A stretch of DNA of 7,411 nt from Oscillospiraceae bacterium (GCA_017936205.1 JAGBGB010000073.1:1-7411); one strand, 5' to 3'. Shown: positions 1 to 6,252, counted from the stretch's first letter. The notes: generated from the sequence alone by a model not told the origin. Translations and numbers: made by a program.

Positions 1-3
1 GAT

Positions 4-38
4 AACTGTCCACTGTCAACTGTCCACTGTCCACTACA
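4..38 (-). repeat. Heptamer tandem array downstream of the aminotransferase gene
   Basis: Four consecutive 7-bp units alternate AACTGTC and CACTGTC on the plus strand (4-31), followed by a degenerate fifth unit. Read on the strand of the upstream gene, the units are GACAGTG/GACAGTT. The same heptamer occurs at 5465-5485 and 7225-7280. The array lies just past the hairpin that ends the minus-strand gene set. The units are adjacent with no spacers, so this is a simple dispersed tandem repeat and not a CRISPR. Its function is unknown. Confidence 0.85.
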
Positions 39-45
39 ACACAGA

Positions 46-76
46 GCCCCGAAGCAGCTTTGGGCTGCTTCGGGGC
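46..76 (-). terminator. Hairpin, probable terminator of the six-gene set
   Basis: A perfect 13-bp stem (46-58 pairing with 64-76, GCCCCGAAGCAGC and its complement) encloses a 5-nt loop. It begins 25 nt beyond the aminotransferase stop codon. In the minus-strand transcript the bases after the stem read TCTGTGTTGT, which is only half T, so it lacks a classic U-tract. It is still the only strong hairpin at the end of the operon. It could instead act as an mRNA 3' stabiliser or work in both directions. Confidence 0.65.
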
Positions 77-101
77 GGTGGTATTTACAGGCTTTTTGGA
101 C

Positions 102-1409
102 TTACTTGCCTTCCTGCATTTCAGCTACGGCTTCCAGAATGGCATCGCACATATATTCAAGCTGCTCGCCGGTGAGGCCATAGATGGGCAGATGGGTGAA
201 GCGGTTGTTGAACAGATCCTCGCAGACGGGGCAGGTCTTCGCGATCTCGTCCATGTCGTAGCCATAGGTCTTCAGCACATCGAAGTGGAAGAGCGGCCCG
301 AAGTGAGGAATGTTGGTAACACCCTTCTCCGTGAGCTTTGCCTTCAGGGTCTGTACATCGCCCCCTGCCTTGGCAGGGTCGATCTCCAACAGGTACAGAT
401 GGTAGGTGGGAACCACATCGGGGTTCTCTGTATCCTGCGGAATGATGGCAGGATTGCCGGACAGACGCTTGGTCACGTATTCCGCAGCAGCCTTTCTCTC
501 GGCAAGGATCTTGTCGTAACGCTCTACCTGCAGCTTCAGACCCAGAGCCTGGATCTCGGTGGTGGAGCTGTTCTGTGCTACGAAGGGGCCGTACTTGCCG
601 GGCATGGCGTTGACATCATAGAGCCAGTTCTTAATGGGGGTGTCGAAGTTGCAGCCGAAGAAGCGAGAACGCTTCATGTAGGGACGGAAGGCATCTACAT
701 TGGTGGTCAGAATGCCGCCTTCACCGAAGGAGGTGCAGTTCTTGACCTCATGGAAGCTGTATGCGCCGAAGTGGCCGATGGTGCCTACCATCTTGCCCTT
801 GTACATAGCACCGAAGGCATGGGCAGCATCTTCCAGAACCAGAATATCATGCTTGTTGGCGATCTCCATAATGGCATCCATATCGCAGGGATAGCCGCCA
901 ATGTGAACGGGAACGATCATCTTGGTCTTGGGGGTGATCTTCTTCTCCACATCCTTGGGATCCATGTTGCAGGTTCTGGGATCCAGATCTGCAAAGACCA
1001 GCTTAGCACCTACGGATAGTGGGTAAGCCATAGTTGCAATGAAGGTGATGGCAGGAACGATGACCTCATCACCGGGCTGCAGATTGGCATACTTGTAAGC
1101 GATCTCGAAGCCTGCCGTTGCGTTGGCAACGAATGTGGAGCCGCTGGTCTTCAGGTATGCGTCGCAGGCAGCCTCAGCAGCCTCAACATTGGGGCCAAGG
1201 GACAGCTTTCCGGGAGGGGTGGACAGCTTATCCAGCTTCTCTACCTCTGCCTCCACAGCCTGAATGGCTGCTTCGTACTCAGGGCCCTCGCCCTTCATAA
1301 GGAAGCGGATGACAGCCATGAGATCTTCCTTGTTGTAGTTCTCACCAACTGCGGGCCAGGGGACACGGGTCGCACCTGTGTTGTAACGGAAATCAGTAGA
1401 CTTTGCCAT
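102..1409 (-). CDS. DegT/DnrJ/EryC1/StrS-family PLP-dependent sugar aminotransferase
   Basis: A 435-residue member of the fold-type I aminotransferases that swap a keto and an amino group on sugars or cyclitols, usually with glutamate or glutamine as donor. Numbered from the chosen ATG, EDAAHAFG (about 193-200) holds the aspartate that contacts the PLP ring nitrogen. SFHEVKN (218-224) holds the PLP-binding lysine, Lys223, followed by GEGG (229-232). The N-terminal part up to the FVANATAG cofactor-phosphate loop is longer than usual, with about 25-30 extra residues around 45-75. The ATG at 1409 is preferred over an in-frame GTG at 1421 because GGTGA (1415-1419) sits 5 nt before it and would lie inside the longer reading. 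It is the last gene of the set, 30 nt after the oxidoreductase. DegT enzymes often work with Gfo/Idh dehydrogenases, as in kanosamine synthesis. The substrate and the direction of reaction cannot be told from sequence. Confidence 0.9.
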   Translation of the reverse strand: MAKSTDFRYNTGATRVPWPAVGENYNKEDLMAVIRFLMKGEGPEYEAAIQAVEAEVEKLDKLSTPPGKLSLGPNVEAAEAACDAYLKTSGSTFVANATAGFEIAYKYANLQPGDEVIVPAITFIATMAYPLSVGAKLVFADLDPRTCNMDPKDVEKKITPKTKMIVPVHIGGYPCDMDAIMEIANKHDILVLEDAAHAFGAMYKGKMVGTIGHFGAYSFHEVKNCTSFGEGGILTTNVDAFRPYMKRSRFFGCNFDTPIKNWLYDVNAMPGKYGPFVAQNSSTTEIQALGLKLQVERYDKILAERKAAAEYVTKRLSGNPAIIPQDTENPDVVPTYHLYLLEIDPAKAGGDVQTLKAKLTEKGVTNIPHFGPLFHFDVLKTYGYDMDEIAKTCPVCEDLFNNRFTHLPIYGLTGEQLEYMCDAILEAVAEMQEGK

Positions 1410-1414
1410 TTCAT

Positions 1415-1419
1415 TCACC
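1415..1419 (-). promoter_or_regulatory. Ribosome binding site that decides the aminotransferase start
   Basis: GGTGA on the minus strand lies 5 nt before the ATG at 1409. It is a moderate Shine-Dalgarno match and favours this ATG over the GTG codons at 1421 and 1418, which have no comparable site upstream. Confidence 0.55.
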
Positions 1420-1439
1420 ACTTTCTTAAAATTTTTGAA

Positions 1440-2462
1440 TTAATATTGATTGTGCTTGTACATATGATCACAGAGCTCCTGGATCCGCAGGGCACGCTCT
1501 GCATTGGTATAATCTCTCTTGCCGCTGAGGATCAGCTTATTGAAGGCCGCAAACTGCTTGGTGTACATATTGCCGCCCTTACCGTAGTAAGTCATAGCCT
1601 TGCCCGTAACACGCTGCTGCTGTGCCTCGTAGTCTCCCTGAGGGGAGTAGATGTACTTCATCTTACCGGCCTCTTCCTGAGACAGAGTACCCTCGGTAAT
1701 GATGCTGCCTGCAGTGCCGTAGATCTCCATCTTGCCTGTAGCGGCATTGTCGGGAACATTGAAGTTTACATCAATGTGACCCAGGATGCCCTTCTCGGAC
1801 TTGAAGGTGATCACAGCGGAGTCCTCCACCTCGTAGTTGAAGGTCTTGGTGGTAAAGTATGCGGTGCACTTCTGGAAGTCTTCCCCTGTTATGGAGGTGA
1901 AGAGCTCCATACAGTGAACTGCCAGATCCATAATGGCGCCGCCGCCGCTGTAGGCTCTGGTCTGTCTCCACGCACCGGGAATATCGGGATACCAGCAGGT
2001 GAACTGGAGCTTAAACAGGTTCACATCTCCCAAGCCGCCGCTTTGGATCAGGTTCCGAGCCTTTACATGGAGATTATGGTAGCCCATCATGTAGCCGATC
2101 ATCAGCTGCTTATCTGCCTTCTTGAAGGCATCCAGCAGCTTCTTGCCCTCCTTGGCGGAGAGGGTAATGGGCTTCTCCATAAACACATTGCAGCCGTACT
2201 TCAGGGCGAGCATGGCCTGCTCATAGTGGCAGAATACGGGGGTTGCAATGTAGACCGCATCACAGGGAACCGTCTTCAGCATTTCCTCTGCGTTGGAAAA
2301 GTAGTTGGGGAATCCGTACTTCTCAGCCACAGCTTGAGCTACAGTGGGAACCGCATCCATAACAGCTACGATCTCATTGTGTGGATCCAGAAGCATGCCG
2401 GGGATGGAGCGACGGTCTGCAATACCGCCGGCACCGATGATACACCATCTGACTTTCTTCAT
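1440..2462 (-). CDS. Gfo/Idh/MocA-family NAD(P)-dependent oxidoreductase
   Basis: A 340-residue cytoplasmic dehydrogenase of the glucose-fructose oxidoreductase/inositol dehydrogenase family. The N-terminal Rossmann fold opens with a glycine-rich dinucleotide loop, IIGAGGIADR (8-17). The family signature EKP is at 96-98 (MEKPITLS), where the lysine is the conserved catalytic or cofactor-contacting residue. The C-terminal substrate domain carries the GGGAIMDLAVH pattern (173-183) with Asp179 and His183, the usual catalytic pair. The length is normal for the family. The ATG has AAGGAG 10 nt upstream, and the stop codon of the aldolase gene overlaps that site (TAAGGAG), so the two genes are 14 nt apart and probably translated from one mRNA. 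Family members oxidise or reduce a hydroxyl of sugars, sugar phosphates or inositols. Beside a DegT aminotransferase it plausibly makes or consumes the keto intermediate of an amino sugar or aminocyclitol; this role is inferred. Confidence 0.92.
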   Translation of the reverse strand: MKKVRWCIIGAGGIADRRSIPGMLLDPHNEIVAVMDAVPTVAQAVAEKYGFPNYFSNAEEMLKTVPCDAVYIATPVFCHYEQAMLALKYGCNVFMEKPITLSAKEGKKLLDAFKKADKQLMIGYMMGYHNLHVKARNLIQSGGLGDVNLFKLQFTCWYPDIPGAWRQTRAYSGGGAIMDLAVHCMELFTSITGEDFQKCTAYFTTKTFNYEVEDSAVITFKSEKGILGHIDVNFNVPDNAATGKMEIYGTAGSIITEGTLSQEEAGKMKYIYSPQGDYEAQQQRVTGKAMTYYGKGGNMYTKQFAAFNKLILSGKRDYTNAERALRIQELCDHMYKHNQY

Positions 2463-2476
2463 ATCAGCTCGTCTCC

Positions 2477-3313
2477 TTATGCTTTATTTTCCGATCCGAA
2501 GAGGCGGATCTTATTCATAACGACTTCTTTAATATATTGAACCTTCAGATTCCGAATGTCCAGATAGGCAAGTCCCTGTTCCAGACCGTCCTTCATAGCA
2601 CGGTTGCCTGCAAGACACAGGTCTGTGAAGATATTTATCTTGGCAATGCCGTCCCGAACGGTGTTGCGGAAGTCCTCGTCAGACAGTCCGCTGCCGCCGT
2701 GGAGCACCAGAGGGGTGTCGATCCGCTGACGGATCTCACAGAGCCGTTCCAGATTCAGCTGCGGCTTGGTCTTATATACCCCGTGGGCAGTGCCGATGGC
2801 AATGGCGAGGGCATCCACCCCCGTAGCCTTCACATAAGCCTCTGCCTCGTCGGCGGTGGTGTACATATCTGTATGCAGGTTGTCCTCAGAGGCAGCCTGT
2901 CCCACATGACCGATCTCCCCTTCTACGCTGGCACCGAAGGCGTGGGCGATCTTCACGATCTCACAGGTATCTGCAATATTCTTATCGTACTCTCCCGCAG
3001 AGCCGTCGAACATGACGGAGGAGAAGCCTAACTGCAATGCCTCCATGCAGCGATGGAAGGTCAAGCCGTGGTCATAGTGCACCACAACGGGTACGGTCGC
3101 TCTCTTGGCAGCGGCAATGATCGCAGGAGCGATCAGCTTCAGCTCCCCTGCAGGAAGCAGCACCTCAGCAGTGCCGATGATCACAGGAGAACGGAGCTCC
3201 TCTGCCGCTGCGATCACAGCCTCAAGCATATCTGTGTCAGTGGTATTGAAGAGACCAACGGCATAATGCTCCTGCTGTGCCTTCTTCAGTACATCGTTTA
3301 AATTTACAAGCAT
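2477..3313 (-). CDS. Class II ketose-bisphosphate aldolase (KbaY/GatY/FbaA family)
   Basis: A 278-residue zinc-dependent aldolase, close to the 280-290 residues of tagatose-bisphosphate aldolases KbaY/GatY. Family landmarks appear in order. HYDHG (79-83) gives catalytic Asp81 and zinc ligand His82. EGEIGHVG (131-138) is the conserved glutamate region. GTAHGVY (174-180) gives zinc ligand His177, and LHGGSG (204-209) gives zinc ligand His205. KINIFTDL (225-232) belongs to the phosphate-binding side of the barrel. The C-terminal KEVVMNKIRLFGS also resembles KbaY/GatY more than FbaA. The start ATG has AGGAG 9 nt upstream and lies inside the end of the kinase gene, a 10-nt overlap. It should cleave a ketose 1,6-bisphosphate, or a related product of the adjacent kinase, to dihydroxyacetone phosphate plus an aldehyde. 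Tagatose-, fructose- and IolJ-type (deoxy-ketogluconate phosphate) substrates cannot be separated by motif alone. Confidence 0.92.
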   Translation of the reverse strand: MLVNLNDVLKKAQQEHYAVGLFNTTDTDMLEAVIAAAEELRSPVIIGTAEVLLPAGELKLIAPAIIAAAKRATVPVVVHYDHGLTFHRCMEALQLGFSSVMFDGSAGEYDKNIADTCEIVKIAHAFGASVEGEIGHVGQAASEDNLHTDMYTTADEAEAYVKATGVDALAIAIGTAHGVYKTKPQLNLERLCEIRQRIDTPLVLHGGSGLSDEDFRNTVRDGIAKINIFTDLCLAGNRAMKDGLEQGLAYLDIRNLKVQYIKEVVMNKIRLFGSENKA

Positions 3314-4284
3314 AGTTGTTTTCTCCTAAATTGTTTGCAATACTCCATAATCTCTGCCTCTGTTCGCAGTCCCCCGGTGGCATCCGCACTGCTCAGGGCG
3401 GTGACCGCAGCAGAAGAAGCAAATTCCAGAATCTCCTTGTCGGATCTGCCACAGTAAATGGCATACAGGGCTCCGGCACAGAAGGCATCTCCGGCTCCCG
3501 TGGTGCCTACGATCTGCTCCTTGGGAATGTCATAGGAAGGAACCACCGTCAGCCCCTTCTCGGAGCAGCACAGGGCACGGTCAGGCATATGGATAATGAC
3601 TTTCTTCCGTACACCCAAATCCTTCAGCTTCTGAGCAATGGCATCTAAATTCTCAGGAATCGGCTCCATTCCTGCCAGCTTCCCTGCCTCTAACTCGTTG
3701 ATGATCAAATAGTCCGTATAAGGCAGACAGGGCAGCACCAGAGAATACCGGTCGGAATTCTCACTGACCAGATCGATGGAGGTGCGGATCCCTGCTTCGG
3801 TTGCTTTTTGCAGGATCCTCAGCCCCTCTCCCTCGTCCACCCTCTTGAGAAGGAGGAAGTAGCCTAAGTGAAGCATCCTCGGTGCATTCTCGGAAAAATC
3901 CAGATCCTCTGCGCATAGGCTCCCGTCAGCGCCTGCGTAGGTGAAGAAGGTCCTCTGCCCGCCTGTGACACTCATAACCTGAGTGAAGCTGGTGGCATCC
4001 TCTACGGTTTTCAGCCCGGACAGCTCCAAGCCCTTCTCGGACAGGATCTGCCGCACATACTGTCCATTGTCATCCGCACCGATGCTGCCAATGGCATGGA
4101 CGGTAAGCTCAGGGCAGATTTTCTTCAGGTCAATGCCTACATTGGGCACGCAGCCGCCTACGGACTTGCTTAAACCTGTGATCTTGGTCAGCTCCCCGAC
4201 TTTGGGATAGGCGCCGATATGGTTGATCTGATCTACCAGCAGATTGCCGCAGAGGGCAATGCCGGTCTTTTCTGTATGGTTCAT
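3304..4284 (-). CDS. PfkB (ribokinase)-family carbohydrate kinase
   Basis: A 326-residue ATP-dependent sugar or sugar-phosphate kinase. The N-terminal strand ALCGNLLVD (10-18) and the glycine-rich VGGCVPNVG (42-50) form the sugar-binding side. NELEAG (196-201) corresponds to the NxxE magnesium and phosphate motif. GTTGAGDAF (260-268) is PfkB signature 2, holding the anion hole and catalytic base Asp266. The reading frame is open for 35 codons before the chosen ATG, but that part lies inside the preceding gene and has no kinase-like sequence. The ATG at 4284 follows the upstream stop with one base between (TAA T ATG) and lacks a good ribosome site, which points to translational coupling. Its 3' end overlaps the aldolase start by 10 nt, so kinase and aldolase are probably consecutive steps, as 6-phosphofructokinase or tagatose-6-phosphate kinase plus aldolase. 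An IolC-like sugar-acid kinase is an alternative. Confidence 0.9.
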   Translation of the reverse strand: MNHTEKTGIALCGNLLVDQINHIGAYPKVGELTKITGLSKSVGGCVPNVGIDLKKICPELTVHAIGSIGADDNGQYVRQILSEKGLELSGLKTVEDATSFTQVMSVTGGQRTFFTYAGADGSLCAEDLDFSENAPRMLHLGYFLLLKRVDEGEGLRILQKATEAGIRTSIDLVSENSDRYSLVLPCLPYTDYLIINELEAGKLAGMEPIPENLDAIAQKLKDLGVRKKVIIHMPDRALCCSEKGLTVVPSYDIPKEQIVGTTGAGDAFCAGALYAIYCGRSDKEILEFASSAAVTALSSADATGGLRTEAEIMEYCKQFRRKQLCL

Positions 4285-4285
4285 A

Positions 4286-5233
4286 TTAGTTGCATTCTGC
4301 TTCCAGAGGGCCTGCCAGCTCACTGAGGAAGAACAGTCTGCCGGGAATGGTAGGGATGTAGGAGGAGGTGATCCAAGGAGTCTTCTCATGACGGAGGGTC
4401 ATCCACAGGGACAGTCCCTGCCACTGCATGCCTCTGCCTAACGTGCCGTCAGCACCGCCGATGGCATAGTCTGCCTTCAGGAACAGGCCGGGGCCAATGG
4501 TGTTGGCTCTGCAGGGAACCAGAGGAGTTCTGGACTTGAAGCTGGTCAGTGCATTCTGCTCCACGGTAAGGGGATGGATCTTGGCACCGATGCGGTAGGG
4601 AGCAGCCTCCCACTCAGCATCGGTCTCAAAGTCAGCAGCGAAGGTGGGCTCCCAGAAGGCAATGTGGCACATTCTGCCGATGCCGTACACCAGAACCAGC
4701 TTTGCGCCCTCTGCCTTGAGGGCAGCGATCTTCTCGGGATAGGTAGGCAGATTGTCCTTGGTGGCGAAGTTCCGCTGCTCCTTGGGAACGGTCAGCTCGC
4801 CCAACGGGTTGAACAGAGCGTTCTCCATGGCATACTGGAAGGAGCCGTGGTTCTCAGGAGGCAGGGTGTTACCCTCTCCGTCTGCCCACTCGTCCATATT
4901 GAAGGTATAAACGTGGTCACATGCCACCTTCCACTCGGTCAGGAAGTAGACCACCCATTTATACATACCCATGGGGCCAACAGGCAGGATGAAGGCAATC
5001 TTCTCCCCACGCTCCTTGGCAAGCTTGATCTGCAGAGCGATCTCATGACCCATGTAGGTGTTGAATTCCTCAAGGTTGTCACACTTGATGGGAGTAAAGC
5101 AGTCATTCCAATGAGCCTGATGCTCCGTAATGCTTTCGGGGGTGTCGATGCAAGCATCGATCTTCTCAAAATCCCATCCTGCAGGATAGAAGCCCTCTAA
5201 TGCAGAGCCCTTAACGGTAGAATTAAAATCCAT
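4286..5233 (-). CDS. Glucosamine-6-phosphate isomerase/deaminase-like protein (NagB/6-phosphogluconolactonase superfamily)
   Basis: A 315-residue protein with the NagB fold, about 50 residues longer than E. coli NagB, mostly at the N-terminus. Recognisable elements are [12 protein letters not shown] (82-93) at the phosphate loop, where NagB has LPTGxTP; FNMDEW (111-116), where Asp114 matches the deamination base; and [13 protein letters not shown] (184-196), matching GxGxDGHIAFNEP. In the last motif the histidine (190) and glutamate (195) are kept, but the catalytic-triad aspartate is Met188 and the following glycine is Cys189. The protein is therefore a divergent subfamily, perhaps acting on another sugar phosphate or as an isomerase without deamination. 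The start ATG has AAGGAG 8 nt upstream. The kinase gene starts one base after its stop. Placed between a deacetylase and a kinase, it fits the step making a ketose 6-phosphate from an amino sugar phosphate, which is inferred. Confidence 0.8.
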   Translation of the reverse strand: MDFNSTVKGSALEGFYPAGWDFEKIDACIDTPESITEHQAHWNDCFTPIKCDNLEEFNTYMGHEIALQIKLAKERGEKIAFILPVGPMGMYKWVVYFLTEWKVACDHVYTFNMDEWADGEGNTLPPENHGSFQYAMENALFNPLGELTVPKEQRNFATKDNLPTYPEKIAALKAEGAKLVLVYGIGRMCHIAFWEPTFAADFETDAEWEAAPYRIGAKIHPLTVEQNALTSFKSRTPLVPCRANTIGPGLFLKADYAIGGADGTLGRGMQWQGLSLWMTLRHEKTPWITSSYIPTIPGRLFFLSELAGPLEAECN

Positions 5234-5267
5234 AGTAGTTTCTCCTTAGTATTATTTGATTTACCCC

Positions 5268-5292
5268 TTCGTAGGGGCGCGCATTGCGCGTC
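5268..5292 (+). repeat. Left 25-bp inverted arm of composite repeat, copy 1
   Basis: Exact reverse complement of 5395-5419. It starts TTCGTAGGGG and ends TGCGCGTC, and recurs identically at 7338-7362. The CCCCT before it can also pair with its AGGGG across a TCGT loop. Confidence 0.95.
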
Positions 5293-5294
5293 AG

Positions 5295-5317
5295 GTTCAT
5301 GGCGTAACGCCATGAAC
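5295..5317. repeat. Perfect hairpin inside copy 1
   Basis: An 11-bp perfect inverted repeat (GTTCATGGCGT and its complement) around a single base. The equivalent at 7365-7387 has diverged and keeps only part of the pairing. There is no U-tract after the hairpin on either strand, so it does not look like an intrinsic terminator. Confidence 0.85.
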
Positions 5318-5367
5318 ACAAAAAACACCGAAAATAATGTATTTCCCAAAAAATCGAACCGTTTTTC

Positions 5368-5392
5368 ACAACCACCAATTCTTGGCGGTTGT
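5368..5392 (-). repeat. Second hairpin inside copy 1
   Basis: An 11-bp stem with a 3-nt loop. The seventh pair is G·U in minus-strand RNA but A·C in plus-strand RNA, so the fully paired form exists only in the transcript running with the operon. Confidence 0.7.
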
Positions 5393-5394
5393 CG

Positions 5395-5419
5395 GACGCG
5401 CAATGCGCGCCCCTACGAA
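5395..5419 (-). repeat. Right 25-bp inverted arm of composite repeat, copy 1
   Basis: Exact reverse complement of 5268-5292. It is followed outward by a linker that matches 7301-7319 in reverse complement (AAATTCC and GATTT blocks) and then by heptamers. Confidence 0.95.
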
Positions 5420-5464
5420 TGGTACGAAAAATCGGGAATTTAACAGAGCAGTCTATTGGCAGAA

Positions 5465-5485
5465 CACTGTCAACTGTCCACTGCC
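5465..5485 (-). repeat. Three-unit heptamer array downstream of the deacetylase gene
   Basis: Units CACTGTC, AACTGTC and CACTGCC on the plus strand, which are GGCAGTG, GACAGTT and GACAGTG in the sense of the deacetylase gene. The array begins 13 nt after that gene's stop codon and forms the outer end of the composite repeat. Confidence 0.8.
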
Positions 5486-5498
5486 ACGCCCTTGGGGG

Positions 5499-6206
5499 TT
5501 AGGGCAGATATCGCTTGGTCGTACCCTTCAGGTAGACCTGGCACTGCTTGAAGCCCTCGGCATAGTCTGCACCGCACTGGAAGCCTCTGTAACGGCAGCA
5601 GGTCTTGACCATATCCGGGAAGTCAATGTGGTCGTGATCCCGCATCCAGACGATCTGGGATTCGTGGCACTCCAGCATCTCTAACTTCTTGTCAATGTAA
5701 TCGCTCACATCTACATATTCTGTGGGGTTGAAGTTCACACCGCACAGGGTATCCATGTAGTAAATGGGCACCATTCTGGCTCGTCCCTCTACCTTGGTGT
5801 GGTAGTTGGGCAGGGTGGCAGTAAAGCTGGCATCGAAGACCAGACGAGATACTGCATTGTGGTCGGGCATATAGTCGTTGGGGTCGTGAGTGATAATGAA
5901 GTCCGGATCTACAGACTTGATCACATCCACCACCTTGTCCCGCGCCTCCTTGTTGTTGTCATAGATAGCAAGATCATCAAAGGATGAATGAATGACCTCG
6001 AAGCCTCCAATGGCTGCGGAACGCTCCACCTCCTTGGCACGCATAAGGGTCAGCTCATCAGGCGGAATGATCTCATGTCCCAAATTGCCGCTGGACAGGT
6101 GGCAAATGACAACACGATCTCCACGCTCCTTGCACTTGAGCAGGGTGCCGGCACATGCAATCTCCATATCATCGGGATGACAGGAGATTACCAGAACTGT
6201 GTACAT
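5499..6206 (-). CDS. PIG-L/LmbE-family zinc N-deacetylase
   Basis: A 235-residue cytoplasmic enzyme of the family that removes acetyl groups from GlcNAc-containing molecules (PIG-L, MshB, BshB) and from related small molecules. The N-terminal signature CHPDDMEIACAGTL (9-22) supplies zinc ligands His10 and Asp13 and the catalytic base Asp12. THDPNDYMPDHNAV (106-119) supplies the third ligand, His116. Length is typical for the family and there is no signal peptide. The start is secure: GGAGG lies 7 nt upstream of the ATG. It is the first gene on the minus strand, 123 nt from the divergent AraC regulator. A deacetylase here could replace the unrelated NagA/AgaA enzymes as the first step of amino-sugar use. 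Glycoconjugate or thiol-type substrates remain possible. The repeat-filled gap after it may weaken its transcriptional link to the other five genes. Confidence 0.92.
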   Translation of the reverse strand: MYTVLVISCHPDDMEIACAGTLLKCKERGDRVVICHLSSGNLGHEIIPPDELTLMRAKEVERSAAIGGFEVIHSSFDDLAIYDNNKEARDKVVDVIKSVDPDFIITHDPNDYMPDHNAVSRLVFDASFTATLPNYHTKVEGRARMVPIYYMDTLCGVNFNPTEYVDVSDYIDKKLEMLECHESQIVWMRDHDHIDFPDMVKTCCRYRGFQCGADYAEGFKQCQVYLKGTTKRYLP

Positions 6207-6252
6207 ATTTTATCCTCCTTTTTCCATAATTTTTGTGACATTTATATAATCC

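Larger units (their letters stand above)
5255..5485 (-). repeat. Composite dispersed repeat, copy 1 (palindromic core plus heptamers)
   Basis: This fills nearly all of the 265-nt space between the deacetylase and isomerase-like genes. Perfect 25-bp inverted arms lie at 5268-5292 and 5395-5419 and contain the palindrome CGCGCATTGCGCG. Between them are a perfect 11-bp hairpin at 5295-5317 and a hairpin at 5368-5392 with one non-Watson-Crick pair. Outside the right arm is a linker, then three heptamers (5465-5485). The first 87 bases (5255-5341) match 7325-7411 without gaps at 81 of 87 positions. The linker and heptamers (5424-5482) match 7260-7319 on the opposite strand. No transposase is encoded, so it looks like a miniature non-autonomous element. 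No convincing promoter was found in it for the downstream genes. Confidence 0.85.

Noticed and set aside
60..1019. A 319-codon plus-strand frame opposite the aminotransferase
   Set aside because: It begins inside the terminator hairpin and mirrors a convincing PLP enzyme; its protein has no recognisable motif.
1410..1421. GTG start for the aminotransferase four codons upstream
   Set aside because: The only reasonable ribosome site (GGTGA) lies within that extension and is placed correctly for the ATG at 1409.
1446..2540. A 364-codon open frame on the plus strand opposite the oxidoreductase
   Set aside because: It is antisense to a gene with complete family motifs, crosses into the aldolase gene, has no good ribosome site and encodes no recognisable domain.
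1440..4284. A myo-inositol (iol) catabolic operon
   Set aside because: The dehydrogenase, kinase and class II aldolase families fit IolG, IolC and IolJ, but IolE, IolD and IolB are absent and a NagB-like gene is present, so an amino-sugar route fits better; it is kept only as an alternative.
4285..4389. A 35-residue N-terminal extension of the kinase
   Set aside because: It overlaps the end of the isomerase gene out of frame and shows no kinase-like sequence; the ATG at 4284 gives a normal family N-terminus.
5318..5366. A promoter inside the repeat for the five downstream genes
   Set aside because: AT-rich stretches such as TACATT occur on the minus strand, but no -35 and -10 pair with proper spacing was found.
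5197..5403. A short minus-strand frame that shares a peptide ending RRGKSN with a frame at 7207-7398
   Set aside because: The shared peptide comes entirely from the duplicated non-coding repeat; neither frame has a proper start context, and the flanking residues differ.
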